Positions 1 to 9,069 of a DNA stretch of 64,000 bases are shown here, one piece after another. Within the stretch, counting starts at the first letter, position 1, and every line of letters starts with the position of its first letter. The notes beneath the pieces are model-generated. The model was given only the letters and a program-made list of their open reading frames with translations, was not told the DNA's origin and searched no databases. The position numbers and the translations under genes are program-made. Source of the DNA: Pseudovibrio sp. M1P-2-3 (lineage in GTDB: Bacteria; Pseudomonadota; Alphaproteobacteria; Rhizobiales; Stappiaceae); NCBI RefSeq assembly GCF_031501865.1, contig NZ_JARRCW010000001.1:1494501-1558500 (forward strand). The letters run 5' to 3'.

Positions 1-1
1 G

Positions 2-331
2 GAAACACTTACCCCCTATAAAAAAGCCAGAATGCGCTCTCATGAAGGGGGCTACTACATTCGTCTACGTGTTGTGGATGAACCTGGCTCGTTTGCAACT
101 ATTGCGCGGTGTATGGCTGACAAAGGGATTTCTTTAGAATCTATCGTCCAAAAAAGCCGGGATGCCCACAGCAATGTGTCGGGAATGCACGATCCGGATG
201 ACCCGCAAACAGTCATTTTGATCACCTATGAAACATCGGAGATGATGGTCAGGGAAGCTCTGGAAGCGATTGCTTCCGAAAATGTTACTACCTGTATGGC
301 GCAGGTTTTACGTATTGAGAAATTGAAATAA
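2..331 (+). CDS. hom: Homoserine dehydrogenase, C-terminal ACT domain (5' end outside window)
   Basis: Only the last 109 codons are in the window; the open frame runs from base 2 without a start. The visible part is an ACT domain beginning with YYIRLRVVDEPGSFATIA and containing KGISLESIVQKS, the usual C-terminal regulatory domain of bacterial homoserine dehydrogenase (NADPH reduction of aspartate semialdehyde to homoserine; threonine and methionine pathway). The domain is where threonine feedback acts in this family. glpX follows 53 bases later on the same strand; hom-glpX-recJ is a common alphaproteobacterial gene order. The catalytic half is not seen, so the call rests on the ACT domain and context. 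Confidence 0.85.
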   Translation, partial: ETLTPYKKARMRSHEGGYYIRLRVVDEPGSFATIARCMADKGISLESIVQKSRDAHSNVSGMHDPDDPQTVILITYETSEMMVREALEAIASENVTTCMAQVLRIEKLK

Positions 332-384
332 AATTTCTTTTCCTATATGGACAGGCCATCGAACACCTAGAGGTTTAAAAAGCT

Positions 385-1371
385 ATGGCTGAGAGTCAAG
401 GGAACGACGAAAACGTTCTGGACCGAATTCTTACACTTGAATTGGCACGCGTGACGGAACGTGCTGCTGTAGCCGCAGCACGTTTGCGTGGCCGTGGAGA
501 TGAAAAGGCAGCGGATCAGGTTGCCGTGGATGCCATGCGCCGCGAACTCAACCAGCTGCCTATTGATGGCACTGTGGTGATTGGAGAAGGGGAGCGCGAT
601 GAGGCTCCTATGCTCTATATCGGTGAGCAGGTGGGCACAAAGGCCGGCGCGAAGGTTGATATTGCTCTGGACCCGCTTGAGGGAACAACAATCTGTGCCA
701 AGAATATGCCGAACTCCTTGGCGGTTATTGCCATGGCGACTGCTGGCGGGTTGCTGAACGCGCCTGACAGCTACATGGAAAAGATTGCGGTTGGACCGGG
801 TTACCCTGAGGGTGTGATTGATCTGGACCGGCCTATCCTTGAGAATCTGAAGTCTGTTGCGCGAGCAAAAGGCGTTGAGGTTGAAGAGCTGACAGTGTGT
901 GTGCTGGACCGGCCACGCCATGCCAAGCTGATTGACGATATTCGTGCATGTGGTGCGTCTATCTACCTGATCGGTGATGGCGATGTGGCTGGTATTATCC
1001 ATACAACCGATACGGAGCAGACCGGTATTGACCTTTATGTGGGTATCGGCGGCGCGCCGGAAGGTGTTCTGGCTGCTGCGGCTCTGCGCTGTATTGGCGG
1101 GCAGATGCAAGGGCGTCTTGTGATAACCCGTGAAGAACAGGTGGAGCGTGCCAAGCGTATGGGCATCACTGACACAAACCGCAAGTTCTCTCTTGAGGAA
1201 TTGGCGGGCGGGGATGTTTTATTTGCCGCAACCGGTGTGACTGATGGCAACTTCCTCAAAGGTGTAAAGTTCGCGTCTAGCGGTGTGAAAACACACACAG
1301 TGGTGATGCGCTCCACATCAGGCACAGTTCGTTATATCGAAGCCCGCCATGCTCATGCAGATAAATTCTAG
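385..1371 (+). CDS. glpX: Fructose-1,6-bisphosphatase class II (GlpX)
   Basis: A 328-residue protein of normal GlpX length. It hydrolyses fructose-1,6-bisphosphate to fructose-6-phosphate in gluconeogenesis, in the cytosol. Family motifs are clear: GEGERDEAPML near residue 68 and DPLEGTT near residue 95 (metal and phosphate binding), YVGIGGAPEGVL near 217 and ATGVTDG near 281. The ATG at 385 has a GAGG about ten bases upstream. It lies between hom and recJ on the same strand, with a terminator hairpin 40 bases after its stop, so it probably ends the hom-glpX transcript. Some GlpX enzymes also hydrolyse sedoheptulose-1,7-bisphosphate; this cannot be decided here. Confidence 0.95.
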   Translation: MAESQGNDENVLDRILTLELARVTERAAVAAARLRGRGDEKAADQVAVDAMRRELNQLPIDGTVVIGEGERDEAPMLYIGEQVGTKAGAKVDIALDPLEGTTICAKNMPNSLAVIAMATAGGLLNAPDSYMEKIAVGPGYPEGVIDLDRPILENLKSVARAKGVEVEELTVCVLDRPRHAKLIDDIRACGASIYLIGDGDVAGIIHTTDTEQTGIDLYVGIGGAPEGVLAAAALRCIGGQMQGRLVITREEQVERAKRMGITDTNRKFSLEELAGGDVLFAATGVTDGNFLKGVKFASSGVKTHTVVMRSTSGTVRYIEARHAHADKF

Positions 1372-1411
1372 GGTGACGTGAGACTTATTCCTCTTTGATG
1401 ACAGCTGAAAC

Positions 1412-1446
1412 GGGCGGGTGTAGTACACACTCGCCCCTTTGCTTTT
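1412..1446 (+). terminator. Rho-independent terminator after glpX
   Basis: A ten-pair stem (1412-1421 with 1427-1436, one G-U pair) with a five-base loop is followed by CTTTGCTTTTT. It sits 40 bases downstream of the glpX stop and just before recJ. Confidence 0.75.
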
Positions 1447-1474
1447 TGAGACAGCCTTTCTAGCAGTGACAGTG

Positions 1475-3295
1475 ATGATGACAAGTTTGGATAAAACCAG
1501 CCGACGAACAGTTCTGGGCGTGAGAAAATCCGCCAACGGCAAGGAATGGCGCGAACGGCTTAATGAAGTTGGAGCCGCACAGGCCCTCGCGGTTTCTCAG
1601 CGTACAGAAATCTCCGAGGTTGTTGGGCGGGTCCTTATTGGCCGGGATGTGAGCTTGGAAGACGCGGATCAGTTTCTTGATCCCACGTTGAAATCACTGA
1701 TGCCGGACCCTTCCTCTTTGGTGGATATGGACCGGGCGGCCATTAAACTTGCCGAGGCGATCGAGCAGGGCACTTCCCTTGCCATTTTTGGCGACTATGA
1801 TGTGGACGGGGCAACCTCCTCCGCCCTTCTTTGCCGCTATCTGCGTGCACTAGGGCTTTCTCCTGATGTCTATATCCCTGATCGAATCATTGACGGGTAT
1901 GGGCCAAACCCCACGGCACTGGAACAGCTTTATCAAGGAGGCGCACGCCTTCTGGTGACCGTTGATTGTGGCTCGACATCTTTCGAGGCATTTGAGGCGG
2001 CGCACAAGTTGGGGCTAGAGGTAGTTGTTCTTGATCACCATCAGGTGGGAGAGGAACTGCCAAATGTTCATGCTCTGGTGAACCCAAACCGACAGGATGA
2101 TTTGTCGGGGCAGGGGCATCTGGCGGCTGTCGGCGTGACTTTCCTGTTTCTGGTGGCCTTGAATCGGGAGCTGCGAAAGCGCGGAGTAGTTGGCGCGGAC
2201 AAATTGCCGAACCTCATGGACCTTCTGGATCTGGTGGCATTGGGCACTGTGTGTGATGTGGTGCCGCTTAAAGGGTTAAACCGCGCCTATGTGGTCAAGG
2301 GGCTGCAGGTGATGGCAAAGCGGCAAAACGTGGGACTGTGCGCTTTGGTGGATGTGGCCCGTGTCTCCGGCCCGCCAACTCCATATCATCTGGGCTTTAT
2401 GCTGGGCCCGCGCATTAACGCAGGTGGACGTATTGGGGATTCAGCTTTGGGAGCAAAGCTATTGACCTGTGATAATCGCGGGGAAGCGGAACAAATTGCT
2501 GCAACGCTTGAGCGTCTCAATCAAGAACGGCAGGCGCTGGAAGCGGTTATGCTGGAAGAGGGGGAAGGGCAGGCCTTCCAAAAAACCGAAGGCGGCGATG
2601 TATCGGTTCTGTTTACCGGCTCGGACGGCTGGCACTCGGGTATTGTGGGGCTCATTGCCTCGCGGCTCAAGGAACGCTACCGCCGCCCTGCCTTTGCCAT
2701 TGCCTTTAATGAGCAAGGCATGGGAACGGGCTCTGGACGCTCCGTGAACGGCGTTGACTTGGGGGCGGCGGTTCGAGCTGCCGTTGAGGCTGGCCTTGCG
2801 GAAAAAGGCGGTGGGCATGCCATGGCCGCAGGGCTAACAGTGGCCAAGGACAAACTTGCCGAACTGGAAGTGTTTATGAATGAGCGCTTGGGGGGCGATG
2901 TTGCCGTGGCTATGCGGGATCAGGAATTGACCATTGATGGAGTGGTGAGTGTGGGCGGCGCGAGCCTTGAGCTGTTGGAGGAGTTGACGCAAGCTGGCCC
3001 CTATGGCTCGGCCCATCCCGAACCGGTGTTTGCCATTCCCGCCGCGCGGATCAAGTTTGCCGATGTGGTGGGTAAGGGGCATGTGCGGGTGACACTGGGG
3101 GGGAATGATGGTTCCCAGCTCAAAGCCATTGCCTTCAAAGCAGAAGACCAACCCCTTGGAAAGGCACTGCTGGAGGGGCGCGGCAGGCTGCTACACGTTG
3201 CCGGAAACCTCTCCATTGATACCTGGCAGGGGCGTCCAAAAGTGCAAATGCGCATTATGGATGTTGCTGATCCGGCGACCTCCCAATATCCATAG
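1475..3295 (+). CDS. recJ: Single-stranded-DNA-specific exonuclease RecJ
   Basis: RecJ is a 5'-3' exonuclease on single-stranded DNA used in recombination and mismatch repair. The protein (606 residues from the chosen start) shows the DHH-family order: FGDYDVDGATSS (motif I, near residue 110), VDCGST (near 165), LDHHQ (motif III, near 187), then a DHHA1 domain with GSGRS and GGGHAMAAG near 447. The reading frame is open back to an ATG at 1439, but that start lies inside the glpX terminator; ATG 1475 or 1478 is more likely, although no strong ribosome binding site precedes either. All metal-binding motifs are present, so it should be active. Confidence 0.92.
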   Translation: MMTSLDKTSRRTVLGVRKSANGKEWRERLNEVGAAQALAVSQRTEISEVVGRVLIGRDVSLEDADQFLDPTLKSLMPDPSSLVDMDRAAIKLAEAIEQGTSLAIFGDYDVDGATSSALLCRYLRALGLSPDVYIPDRIIDGYGPNPTALEQLYQGGARLLVTVDCGSTSFEAFEAAHKLGLEVVVLDHHQVGEELPNVHALVNPNRQDDLSGQGHLAAVGVTFLFLVALNRELRKRGVVGADKLPNLMDLLDLVALGTVCDVVPLKGLNRAYVVKGLQVMAKRQNVGLCALVDVARVSGPPTPYHLGFMLGPRINAGGRIGDSALGAKLLTCDNRGEAEQIAATLERLNQERQALEAVMLEEGEGQAFQKTEGGDVSVLFTGSDGWHSGIVGLIASRLKERYRRPAFAIAFNEQGMGTGSGRSVNGVDLGAAVRAAVEAGLAEKGGGHAMAAGLTVAKDKLAELEVFMNERLGGDVAVAMRDQELTIDGVVSVGGASLELLEELTQAGPYGSAHPEPVFAIPAARIKFADVVGKGHVRVTLGGNDGSQLKAIAFKAEDQPLGKALLEGRGRLLHVAGNLSIDTWQGRPKVQMRIMDVADPATSQYP

Positions 3296-3371
3296 GTTTG
3301 TTTTATCTAGGAAACCATAGAGAGTTTAACGATAGGTGCGGGGTGAGCCGCAAGTATGATGAGAGGGTCCT

Positions 3372-3764
3372 GTGACAAATGAGGTGAGCTATTCCACTGC
3401 TGGTTTGAGAGCAGGTTTGATTTTGGGCGGCTTTTGCGGCGTTACAGCCATCATCACCGCAGCTGCTGCGTCCCATATGACAACTAATCCCTTTCTTGGC
3501 ATTATCAGCAGCCTGACCATGATGCATGCGGCCGCCTTTGTGGCGCTCGGCCTTGCCTATGACAAAACGGGGTCGAAACTGGTGGCATTCGGAATGATTC
3601 TGATTTTTGCCGGTTTGAGTTTGTTTTGTGGTGACTTGGGCTTGCGCATGTTTGTTGGAACCAAACTTTTTGACAAAGCCGCACCCACAGGTGGTTTCCT
3701 TATGATTTTGGGATGGCTGAACGTACTGCTTGCTGGCCTGTTCGGTTTTTATAAAAGGGCTTGA
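3372..3764 (+). CDS. DUF423 family inner-membrane protein
   Basis: A 130-residue hydrophobic protein starting at GTG 3372, with GAGAGGG five to eleven bases upstream as ribosome binding site. It has four likely membrane helices and the family features of DUF423/YgdD: a small-residue first helix, an MMHAAAFVALG stretch in helix 2, a GDLGLRMF motif, and APTGGFLMILGWLNVL before the last helix. The function of the family is unknown. It follows recJ by 76 bases and may be co-transcribed. The classical GAFGAHAL motif is replaced by AAAASHM in helix 1, a small departure from the family pattern. Confidence 0.8.
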   Translation: MTNEVSYSTAGLRAGLILGGFCGVTAIITAAAASHMTTNPFLGIISSLTMMHAAAFVALGLAYDKTGSKLVAFGMILIFAGLSLFCGDLGLRMFVGTKLFDKAAPTGGFLMILGWLNVLLAGLFGFYKRA

Positions 3765-3840
3765 ACTGAAAGAAAGTAAGGCGGCCTTGGGCAGGTGGTT
3801 GTACCAGTCAGCAATAATAGGAACCTATAGGGCTCCTTCT

Positions 3841-3914
3841 GGATCCCGGCTTGTTGGCCGGGATGATGTCGTAAAAAGACAAGGATGTCACCCCGGACTT
3901 GATCCGGGGCTGGA
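3841..3914. repeat. Palindromic intergenic repeat (REP-like), two hairpins
   Basis: Two GC-rich hairpins lie side by side: CCCGGC/GCCGGG at 3845-3862 and a perfect seven-pair stem CCCCGGA/TCCGGGG at 3891-3909. The CACCCCGGACTTGATCCGGGG pattern is the common alphaproteobacterial intergenic palindrome. No U-run follows either hairpin, so it is not a simple terminator. Only one copy is present in this window. Confidence 0.65.
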
Positions 3915-4024
3915 GACTCACGAGCGAAGTGCAACGGTTGGATTCGTTAGCCCGTGTTTACTCTAAGCTAGACGTTGATCAAAACAGCAAGAGTGACCGG
4001 TATTTAGGGTGGATTGACTTAAAC

Positions 4025-4051
4025 AAAAAAAGAGCAGGACAAGTCCTGCTC
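4025..4051 (-). terminator. Terminator for the M3 peptidase gene
   Basis: On the minus strand a perfect nine-pair stem (4043-4051 with 4032-4040, two-base loop) is followed by seven U residues. It lies about 100 bases past the stop of the oligopeptidase gene, which is transcribed leftward. Confidence 0.85.
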
Positions 4052-4152
4052 ATTAAAGTTTGGTGCATCAGTGGGGTACAAGTAATATTTGTACCCCGCA
4101 TCCTCATTTAAATATAATGTTCTTGTGCGGGGCTGACGCAGTAAGTCCGGCG

Positions 4153-6198
4153 CTATATGAGCCCTCGGCCTTTCAAAAGCGGTTCGATGCTTGGCATCTT
4201 ACCCCTAAAATCAGTATAGGCTTTTGCGGGGTCCTGTGTGCCACCGGCTGAGTAGATGAACTCCTTCAGTCTGTGTGCGGTTTCTCGATCAAAGGGATCG
4301 CCCGTCTCCTTGAAAGCCTCAAACGCATCAGCGTCCATCACCTCCGACCACATGTAGCTGTAGTATCCGGCTGAGTAGCCATCTCCAGCAAATGCGTGGG
4401 CAAGGTGCGGCGTACGGTGGCGCATGATGATTTGCGCGGGCATGCCGATTTCATCAAGAGTTTTCTTCTCAAACGCCAGCGGATCCAGATCATCCACCTG
4501 ATCGGCACTGTGCAGCGCCATATCAACAATGGCGGTGGACAGGTATTCAACCGTTGCAAAGCCTTGATTGAAGTTGGAAGCAGCCAGCAGGCGGTTCAGA
4601 AGGTCCTGCGGAATTACCTCTCCCGTTTCATAGTGGCGGGCATACTCTTTTAGAATTTGCGGCTCGGAAAGCCAGTGCTCATAGAGCTGTGAGGGAAGCT
4701 CTACAAAATCGCGGGCAACACTCGTGCCGGATATGACGGGATAGGTGACATTGGACAAAAGACCGTGCAGGCCATGACCAAACTCGTGGAACAAGGTGCG
4801 GGCATCATCAAATGTGAGCAGTGTTGGCTGACCTTCCGGCGCTTTGGAGAAGTTCATCACATTGATGATAACGGGAGAAACATTCCCGTTCAGCTTATGT
4901 TGCTCCCTGAAAGCGCTCATCCATGCGCCGGAGCGTTTGGATGTGCGGGCAAAATAATCGGCGATGAAGATACCAACATGTTTGCCATCGGGTCCCAGAA
5001 CTTCAAATGCACGGGCATCTGGATGGTAAAGCTCCAGAGTGTTCAATGGCTTGAAGGAGAGGCCGAACAGTTTGCTAGCCGTGTGGAATGAGGCTTCAAT
5101 CATCCGTTCCAGCTGGAAGTAGGGCTTTACTTCCGCTTCATCCAGATCATGCTGGCTTTTGCGCACTTTCTCACTGTAATAACGCCAGTCCCACGGGGCG
5201 ATTTGTATATTATCACCAAGGGACTGGGCCATTTCCTGAAGGTCGGCGGCTTCTGCTGCTGCCTTTGTCTTGGCTGGGGCCCATACTTTCATAAGCAGGT
5301 CGTTGACCGCCCGTGGGGTTTTGGCCATGGTGTCGTCGGTCTTGAACGCGGCAAAGCTGTCAAAGCCCAGAAGGGCGGCACGTTCTTTGCGAAGGGCAAC
5401 AGTTTCCTTGACGATGCCTGTGTTATCAGTCTCGCCTTTGTTTTCACCGCGCTTAGCCCAAGCGGTGAACGCTTCCTCGCGCAGGTCCCTGCGTGTGGAG
5501 AATTGCAAGAACGGCTCGATTGAAGAGCGGGACAAGGTAATTACGTACTTGTCTTCCAGCCCGCGCTCTGCAGCTGCTTCGCGAGCAGCGCTGACGAGAA
5601 ACTCCGGCAGGCCAGCCAGATCGTCCCCCTCACTGAGTACCAGCTTGTAAGAGGCTTCATCGGCCAAAACGTTTTGTGAAAACTGGGTACCAAGAGTGGC
5701 AAGCCGTTTGGTAATCTCGGCCATGCGCACTTTCGCGTTTTTATCAAGGCCAGCACCGGCGCGCATAAAGCGGGTGTGGTAGCGCTCCAGAACACGGGCC
5801 TGTTCTGGTGTCAGGCCAAGCTCGGCCTCACGGGCTTTCAAGGCGTCAACGCGCTCAAACAGCTTTGGGTCCAGCATCAGGCCGGAATAATGCTCCGCAA
5901 GCTTGGGAGCAATGATCCGTTCAGCTTCTTGCAGTGTGTCATTCGTGTGGGCGCTGGACAGGTTGTAGAACACGCTTGAGACTTGTTTGAGCATTTTGCC
6001 GCTCTGCTCAAGGGCTTCGATTGTATTTTCAAATGTCGGAGAAAGCGGGTTGCCTGCAATTTTTTGGGCATCCGCCTTTGCCTCAGCTATGGCATGCTCG
6101 AATGCAGGCACAAACTCTTCCGCTTTGATTGCTGAAAACGGCGGAATTCCAAATGGAGTTTCCCACTCTTGCAACAATGCCGATTGAATCGCATCCAT
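4153..6198 (-). CDS. M3 family metallo-oligopeptidase (oligopeptidase A / Dcp type)
   Basis: A cytosolic zinc peptidase of 681 residues that degrades short peptides, including cleaved signal peptides in relatives. The zinc site HEFGHGLHG is near residue 470, with the third ligand Glu in FVELPSQ about 27 residues later, and the substrate-side motif GYSAGYYSYMWSEV occurs near the C-terminus. No signal peptide is seen. The frame is open to 6237, but ATG 6198 has AGGAGAG upstream and starts the usual N-terminus (MDAIQSALLQEW). It stands alone with its own terminator. OpdA and Dcp are both about this length; I cannot separate them by sequence alone. Confidence 0.9.
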   Translation of the reverse strand: MDAIQSALLQEWETPFGIPPFSAIKAEEFVPAFEHAIAEAKADAQKIAGNPLSPTFENTIEALEQSGKMLKQVSSVFYNLSSAHTNDTLQEAERIIAPKLAEHYSGLMLDPKLFERVDALKAREAELGLTPEQARVLERYHTRFMRAGAGLDKNAKVRMAEITKRLATLGTQFSQNVLADEASYKLVLSEGDDLAGLPEFLVSAAREAAAERGLEDKYVITLSRSSIEPFLQFSTRRDLREEAFTAWAKRGENKGETDNTGIVKETVALRKERAALLGFDSFAAFKTDDTMAKTPRAVNDLLMKVWAPAKTKAAAEAADLQEMAQSLGDNIQIAPWDWRYYSEKVRKSQHDLDEAEVKPYFQLERMIEASFHTASKLFGLSFKPLNTLELYHPDARAFEVLGPDGKHVGIFIADYFARTSKRSGAWMSAFREQHKLNGNVSPVIINVMNFSKAPEGQPTLLTFDDARTLFHEFGHGLHGLLSNVTYPVISGTSVARDFVELPSQLYEHWLSEPQILKEYARHYETGEVIPQDLLNRLLAASNFNQGFATVEYLSTAIVDMALHSADQVDDLDPLAFEKKTLDEIGMPAQIIMRHRTPHLAHAFAGDGYSAGYYSYMWSEVMDADAFEAFKETGDPFDRETAHRLKEFIYSAGGTQDPAKAYTDFRGKMPSIEPLLKGRGLI

Positions 6199-6452
6199 AA
6201 CTCTCGTCTCTCCTGATAGGTGCAGTCCTACCAACAATATGGTGGGAAGTTGGAGAGCGTAAAGAGGTGAGGTGGGGGATTGTGATAGATTCCCCTGAGA
6301 TTACAGAGGTTACTGCATAATCTTAGGGGCAGGGACCGGAAAAGGCCGGTTAAAGCACTGAGGCGTTTAATTGAAACAACTCACTGCTTTAACATATTGT
6401 TTAGGCGCGTATCTTTAACCAAAAACCGGTATTCATTTTTCGGCGATGTGCT

Positions 6453-7067
6453 TTAAGGCGTGATGGAGACGGTAGTTTGGCCTGTGCGCATTGGCAGCAT
6501 GGGGCCGCGGGTTGTATTTGTGGCTGTCTTTGGGGCCGCCAGCGTCATTACCCAGAAATTCCGGTAGGTTCCATCTGTCCGGTTGGTGCGGGCAACACCC
6601 ATGTGGGTGACATTGGAGTTGAGCAGGTTCTTGTTGTGGTCCTTGGACGTTTTCCAGCCCACCATGACCGCGTTGATATCCGCGTAACCCGCCCCCAGAT
6701 TTTCCGCACCTGCATAGGACCTGTATCCACCCTTTGCCGTGCGGCGTTGCAGGCTACCCGCTGAATGTCTGGATGTGCCAAGAGAATCTTTTGCCGCGAT
6801 ATGGTTTGCCATATCTTGAGAAACCTCGTTCAAATGCGGGTCCAGCTTGAGTGCAGGCAGGCCATGCTTGGCGCGCCATTCATTGGTCTGGCGCAGAACC
6901 TCCTGCCGGTTGATGCTGATTTCGCTCAGGTCCGCCTTTGTCCTTGCTCCGCTCAGACCGGCGCAGCCCGCCAGCAGCAATAGGCAGGTGATGAAAGATG
7001 CAACAGGCATGAGCTTGCCGAGCAAATGGACAGACCGTGATTCAGGTCTGTGCAATGAGAGTGTCAT
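6453..7067 (-). CDS. CAP-domain (SCP-like) lipoprotein
   Basis: A 204-residue exported protein. The N-terminus has a signal peptide ending in the lipobox LLAGC, so a lipid-anchored product is expected. Residues about 55 to 180 form a CAP domain of the bacterial YkwD type: NEWRAKHGLPALKLDP, a central AENLGAGYAD motif, GWKTSKDHNKNLLN and a final FWVMTLA strand. Such proteins are secreted or envelope proteins of uncertain role. ATG 7067 is preferred over TTG 7079 because GGGG precedes it at good distance. It stands alone between the peptidase and the envelope cluster. Confidence 0.8.
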   Translation of the reverse strand: MTLSLHRPESRSVHLLGKLMPVASFITCLLLLAGCAGLSGARTKADLSEISINRQEVLRQTNEWRAKHGLPALKLDPHLNEVSQDMANHIAAKDSLGTSRHSAGSLQRRTAKGGYRSYAGAENLGAGYADINAVMVGWKTSKDHNKNLLNSNVTHMGVARTNRTDGTYRNFWVMTLAAPKTATNTTRGPMLPMRTGQTTVSITP

Positions 7068-7326
7068 TCTGTTCCCCAAAGAAAGCTGAAGAGCTTTGCA
7101 GCAAATTTATGTTTCAAGAGCTGGAGCCTCTTCTTTATCAGGAAAATGGAGAAAACATGGAGCAAAACGATTTGGTGTAATGAAAAGACACTTATCCCTG
7201 TTTTTCAGCGGAAAGAATGAAGTAGCCAAAACTACAGGTTTTACAGCCTAGGTCTTTTCCAGCGACTATCGCGTGAGATCAAACGTGAAAGTCCACTTGC
7301 TATGGGTGGGTGAATTCTAAGGATTT

Positions 7327-9069
7327 GTGTGGGTGAAGGACGGGGCAACGGTGGAGAAGAGCCATGTGGACGCGCCGCAAGAGGGGGAAGTGCGCCTTCC
7401 GCTCTGGTTGCGACTGACGGGCCTTCCTATTGTGGCACCGGCTCTGCTCATAATTCTATGTGCTCTGTTATATGTACCCGGCCTTGCCAGTGTTCCGCCG
7501 CTAGACCGGGACGAGCCGCGGTTTGCACAGGCAACAAAGCAAATGCTGCAAAGCGGTGATTACGTAAATATCCGTTTTCAGGAACAGGGCCGCTACAAGA
7601 AGCCCATTGGCATCTACTGGCTGCAGGCGGCAGCTGCAAAACTGACTGGATATGGAGAAAATGCTCCGATCTGGGTGTATCGCTTGCCCTCAGTTCTGGG
7701 GGCGTCCCTTGCTGTTTTGCTCGTTTATTGGGCAGCCCTTGCTTTTGCAGATCGGCGAGGGGCTTTTCTCTCCGGCCTATTGGTGGCAACAAGCTTTATT
7801 GTGATTGCAGAAGCCCATCTGGCAAAAGCGGATGCGGCGCTTCTGGCATGTATCGTTCTAGCTCAAGGAGCGCTGGCACGTGTGTGGAAACGCGCAGTTC
7901 CTAAAGTCAACTGGTGGCTTGCCTTTTTGTTCTGGACGGCGATGGGGGCGGGCGTGCTGCTGAAGGGGCCGATCATTTTAATGGTGTGCGGCCTGACCAT
8001 CGCGGCCTTGTGCCTGTGGCAAAGAAAGGGGGCGTGGGTGCGGGGGCTGGCTCCCGTTATCGGTTTGATTTACCTGTGCTTGCTGGTGCTGCCCTGGGTC
8101 GTTGCAATCGAGATCGCTTCTGAAGGGGCTTTCTTGCGCAAAGCGCTCGGCGGTGATTTTCTTGCAAAAATCGGAGAAGGGAAAGAAGCCCATGGCGCCC
8201 CACCGCTGACCCACCTTCTCGCGGGCTTTGCAACATTCTGGCCGCTGAGTGTGTTCATTGTTTATGCGGTGCCCCGCCTATGGAGCTCAAGGGGACAGGA
8301 GGTTGTCTCCTTTATGCTTTGCTGGCTGGTGCCTTCGTGGATTGTGTTTGAGCTGGTGTCCACCAAGCTGCCCCATTACACAATGCCCATGCTTCCTGCA
8401 TTGGCAATTGCCGTTGCCTATTGTCTGGTTGGCAGCCCCCAAGGAAAAACGAACAGTTTTTTTCGCGGGACCTCCGTAATCCTTTGTGCCATGATCCCTT
8501 TGCTTCTGGCTCTGTTTGTTGTCATTGGGCCGGTATACCTTGAGATCTGGCCCTCTCCCCCAGGTGTAGTTCTTGTGGTCTGCGGTGCTTTTCTGGCCTT
8601 TCTGGCAACCCAGCATCTGCGCCAGTCCCAGCCGTTAAAAGCTATACCAGCTCTTGTTGTGGCAATGGCGGCGATCAATTTTGGTTTCTGGTTTTATAGC
8701 GCCCCTGCTTTAACACCTCTGTGGGTTTCTCCGGCCATAGCCAAGGTTGTAAAAGACTTGCCACACTGCGAGGAAACACAGGTGTTTACTGTTGGTTATA
8801 ACGAGCCGAGTTTGGTTTTCCTCAATACACTCTCTACCCAGAACGGCAACGCCCAGCAGGCTGCCGCATTCCTGCGCCCTGTATCCGGGGCGACAGATGT
8901 CAATGCTGAGCGTTTATGCCGGGTGGCCATTGTCGAAAAGCGGTATCAGCAGGCATTTATGGAAGCTGCAAAGGCTCAAAATATCACGGTAAAGCAGTTG
9001 GGGGAAGTGTCAGGATTGAAACTGAACGGCGGAAACAAAGTGACCTTGGGGGCTTTTGAGGGTGGATAG
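7327..9069 (+). CDS. ArnT-like membrane glycosyltransferase (PMT/GT83 family)
   Basis: A 580-residue polytopic membrane protein. The first periplasmic loop carries the family signature DRDEPRFAQATKQML, with the acidic pair expected to be catalytic, followed by a run of about a dozen hydrophobic helices. Relatives such as ArnT move a sugar from an undecaprenyl-phosphate carrier to lipid A on the periplasmic side. Start is GTG 7327 with AAGGA four bases upstream. It is the first gene of a four-gene block with a PAP2 phosphatase, a GT2 polyprenyl-sugar synthase and a LAB_N protein, which suggests envelope lipid (lipid A or polyisoprenoid-linked sugar) modification. The sugar cannot be deduced. 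Confidence 0.8.
   Translation: MWVKDGATVEKSHVDAPQEGEVRLPLWLRLTGLPIVAPALLIILCALLYVPGLASVPPLDRDEPRFAQATKQMLQSGDYVNIRFQEQGRYKKPIGIYWLQAAAAKLTGYGENAPIWVYRLPSVLGASLAVLLVYWAALAFADRRGAFLSGLLVATSFIVIAEAHLAKADAALLACIVLAQGALARVWKRAVPKVNWWLAFLFWTAMGAGVLLKGPIILMVCGLTIAALCLWQRKGAWVRGLAPVIGLIYLCLLVLPWVVAIEIASEGAFLRKALGGDFLAKIGEGKEAHGAPPLTHLLAGFATFWPLSVFIVYAVPRLWSSRGQEVVSFMLCWLVPSWIVFELVSTKLPHYTMPMLPALAIAVAYCLVGSPQGKTNSFFRGTSVILCAMIPLLLALFVVIGPVYLEIWPSPPGVVLVVCGAFLAFLATQHLRQSQPLKAIPALVVAMAAINFGFWFYSAPALTPLWVSPAIAKVVKDLPHCEETQVFTVGYNEPSLVFLNTLSTQNGNAQQAAAFLRPVSGATDVNAERLCRVAIVEKRYQQAFMEAAKAQNITVKQLGEVSGLKLNGGNKVTLGAFEGG

Noticed and set aside
3841-3914. Intergenic palindromes as a terminator for the DUF423 gene
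   Set aside because: Neither hairpin has a U-run and the sequence fits a dispersed palindromic repeat; termination there may occur but is not shown.
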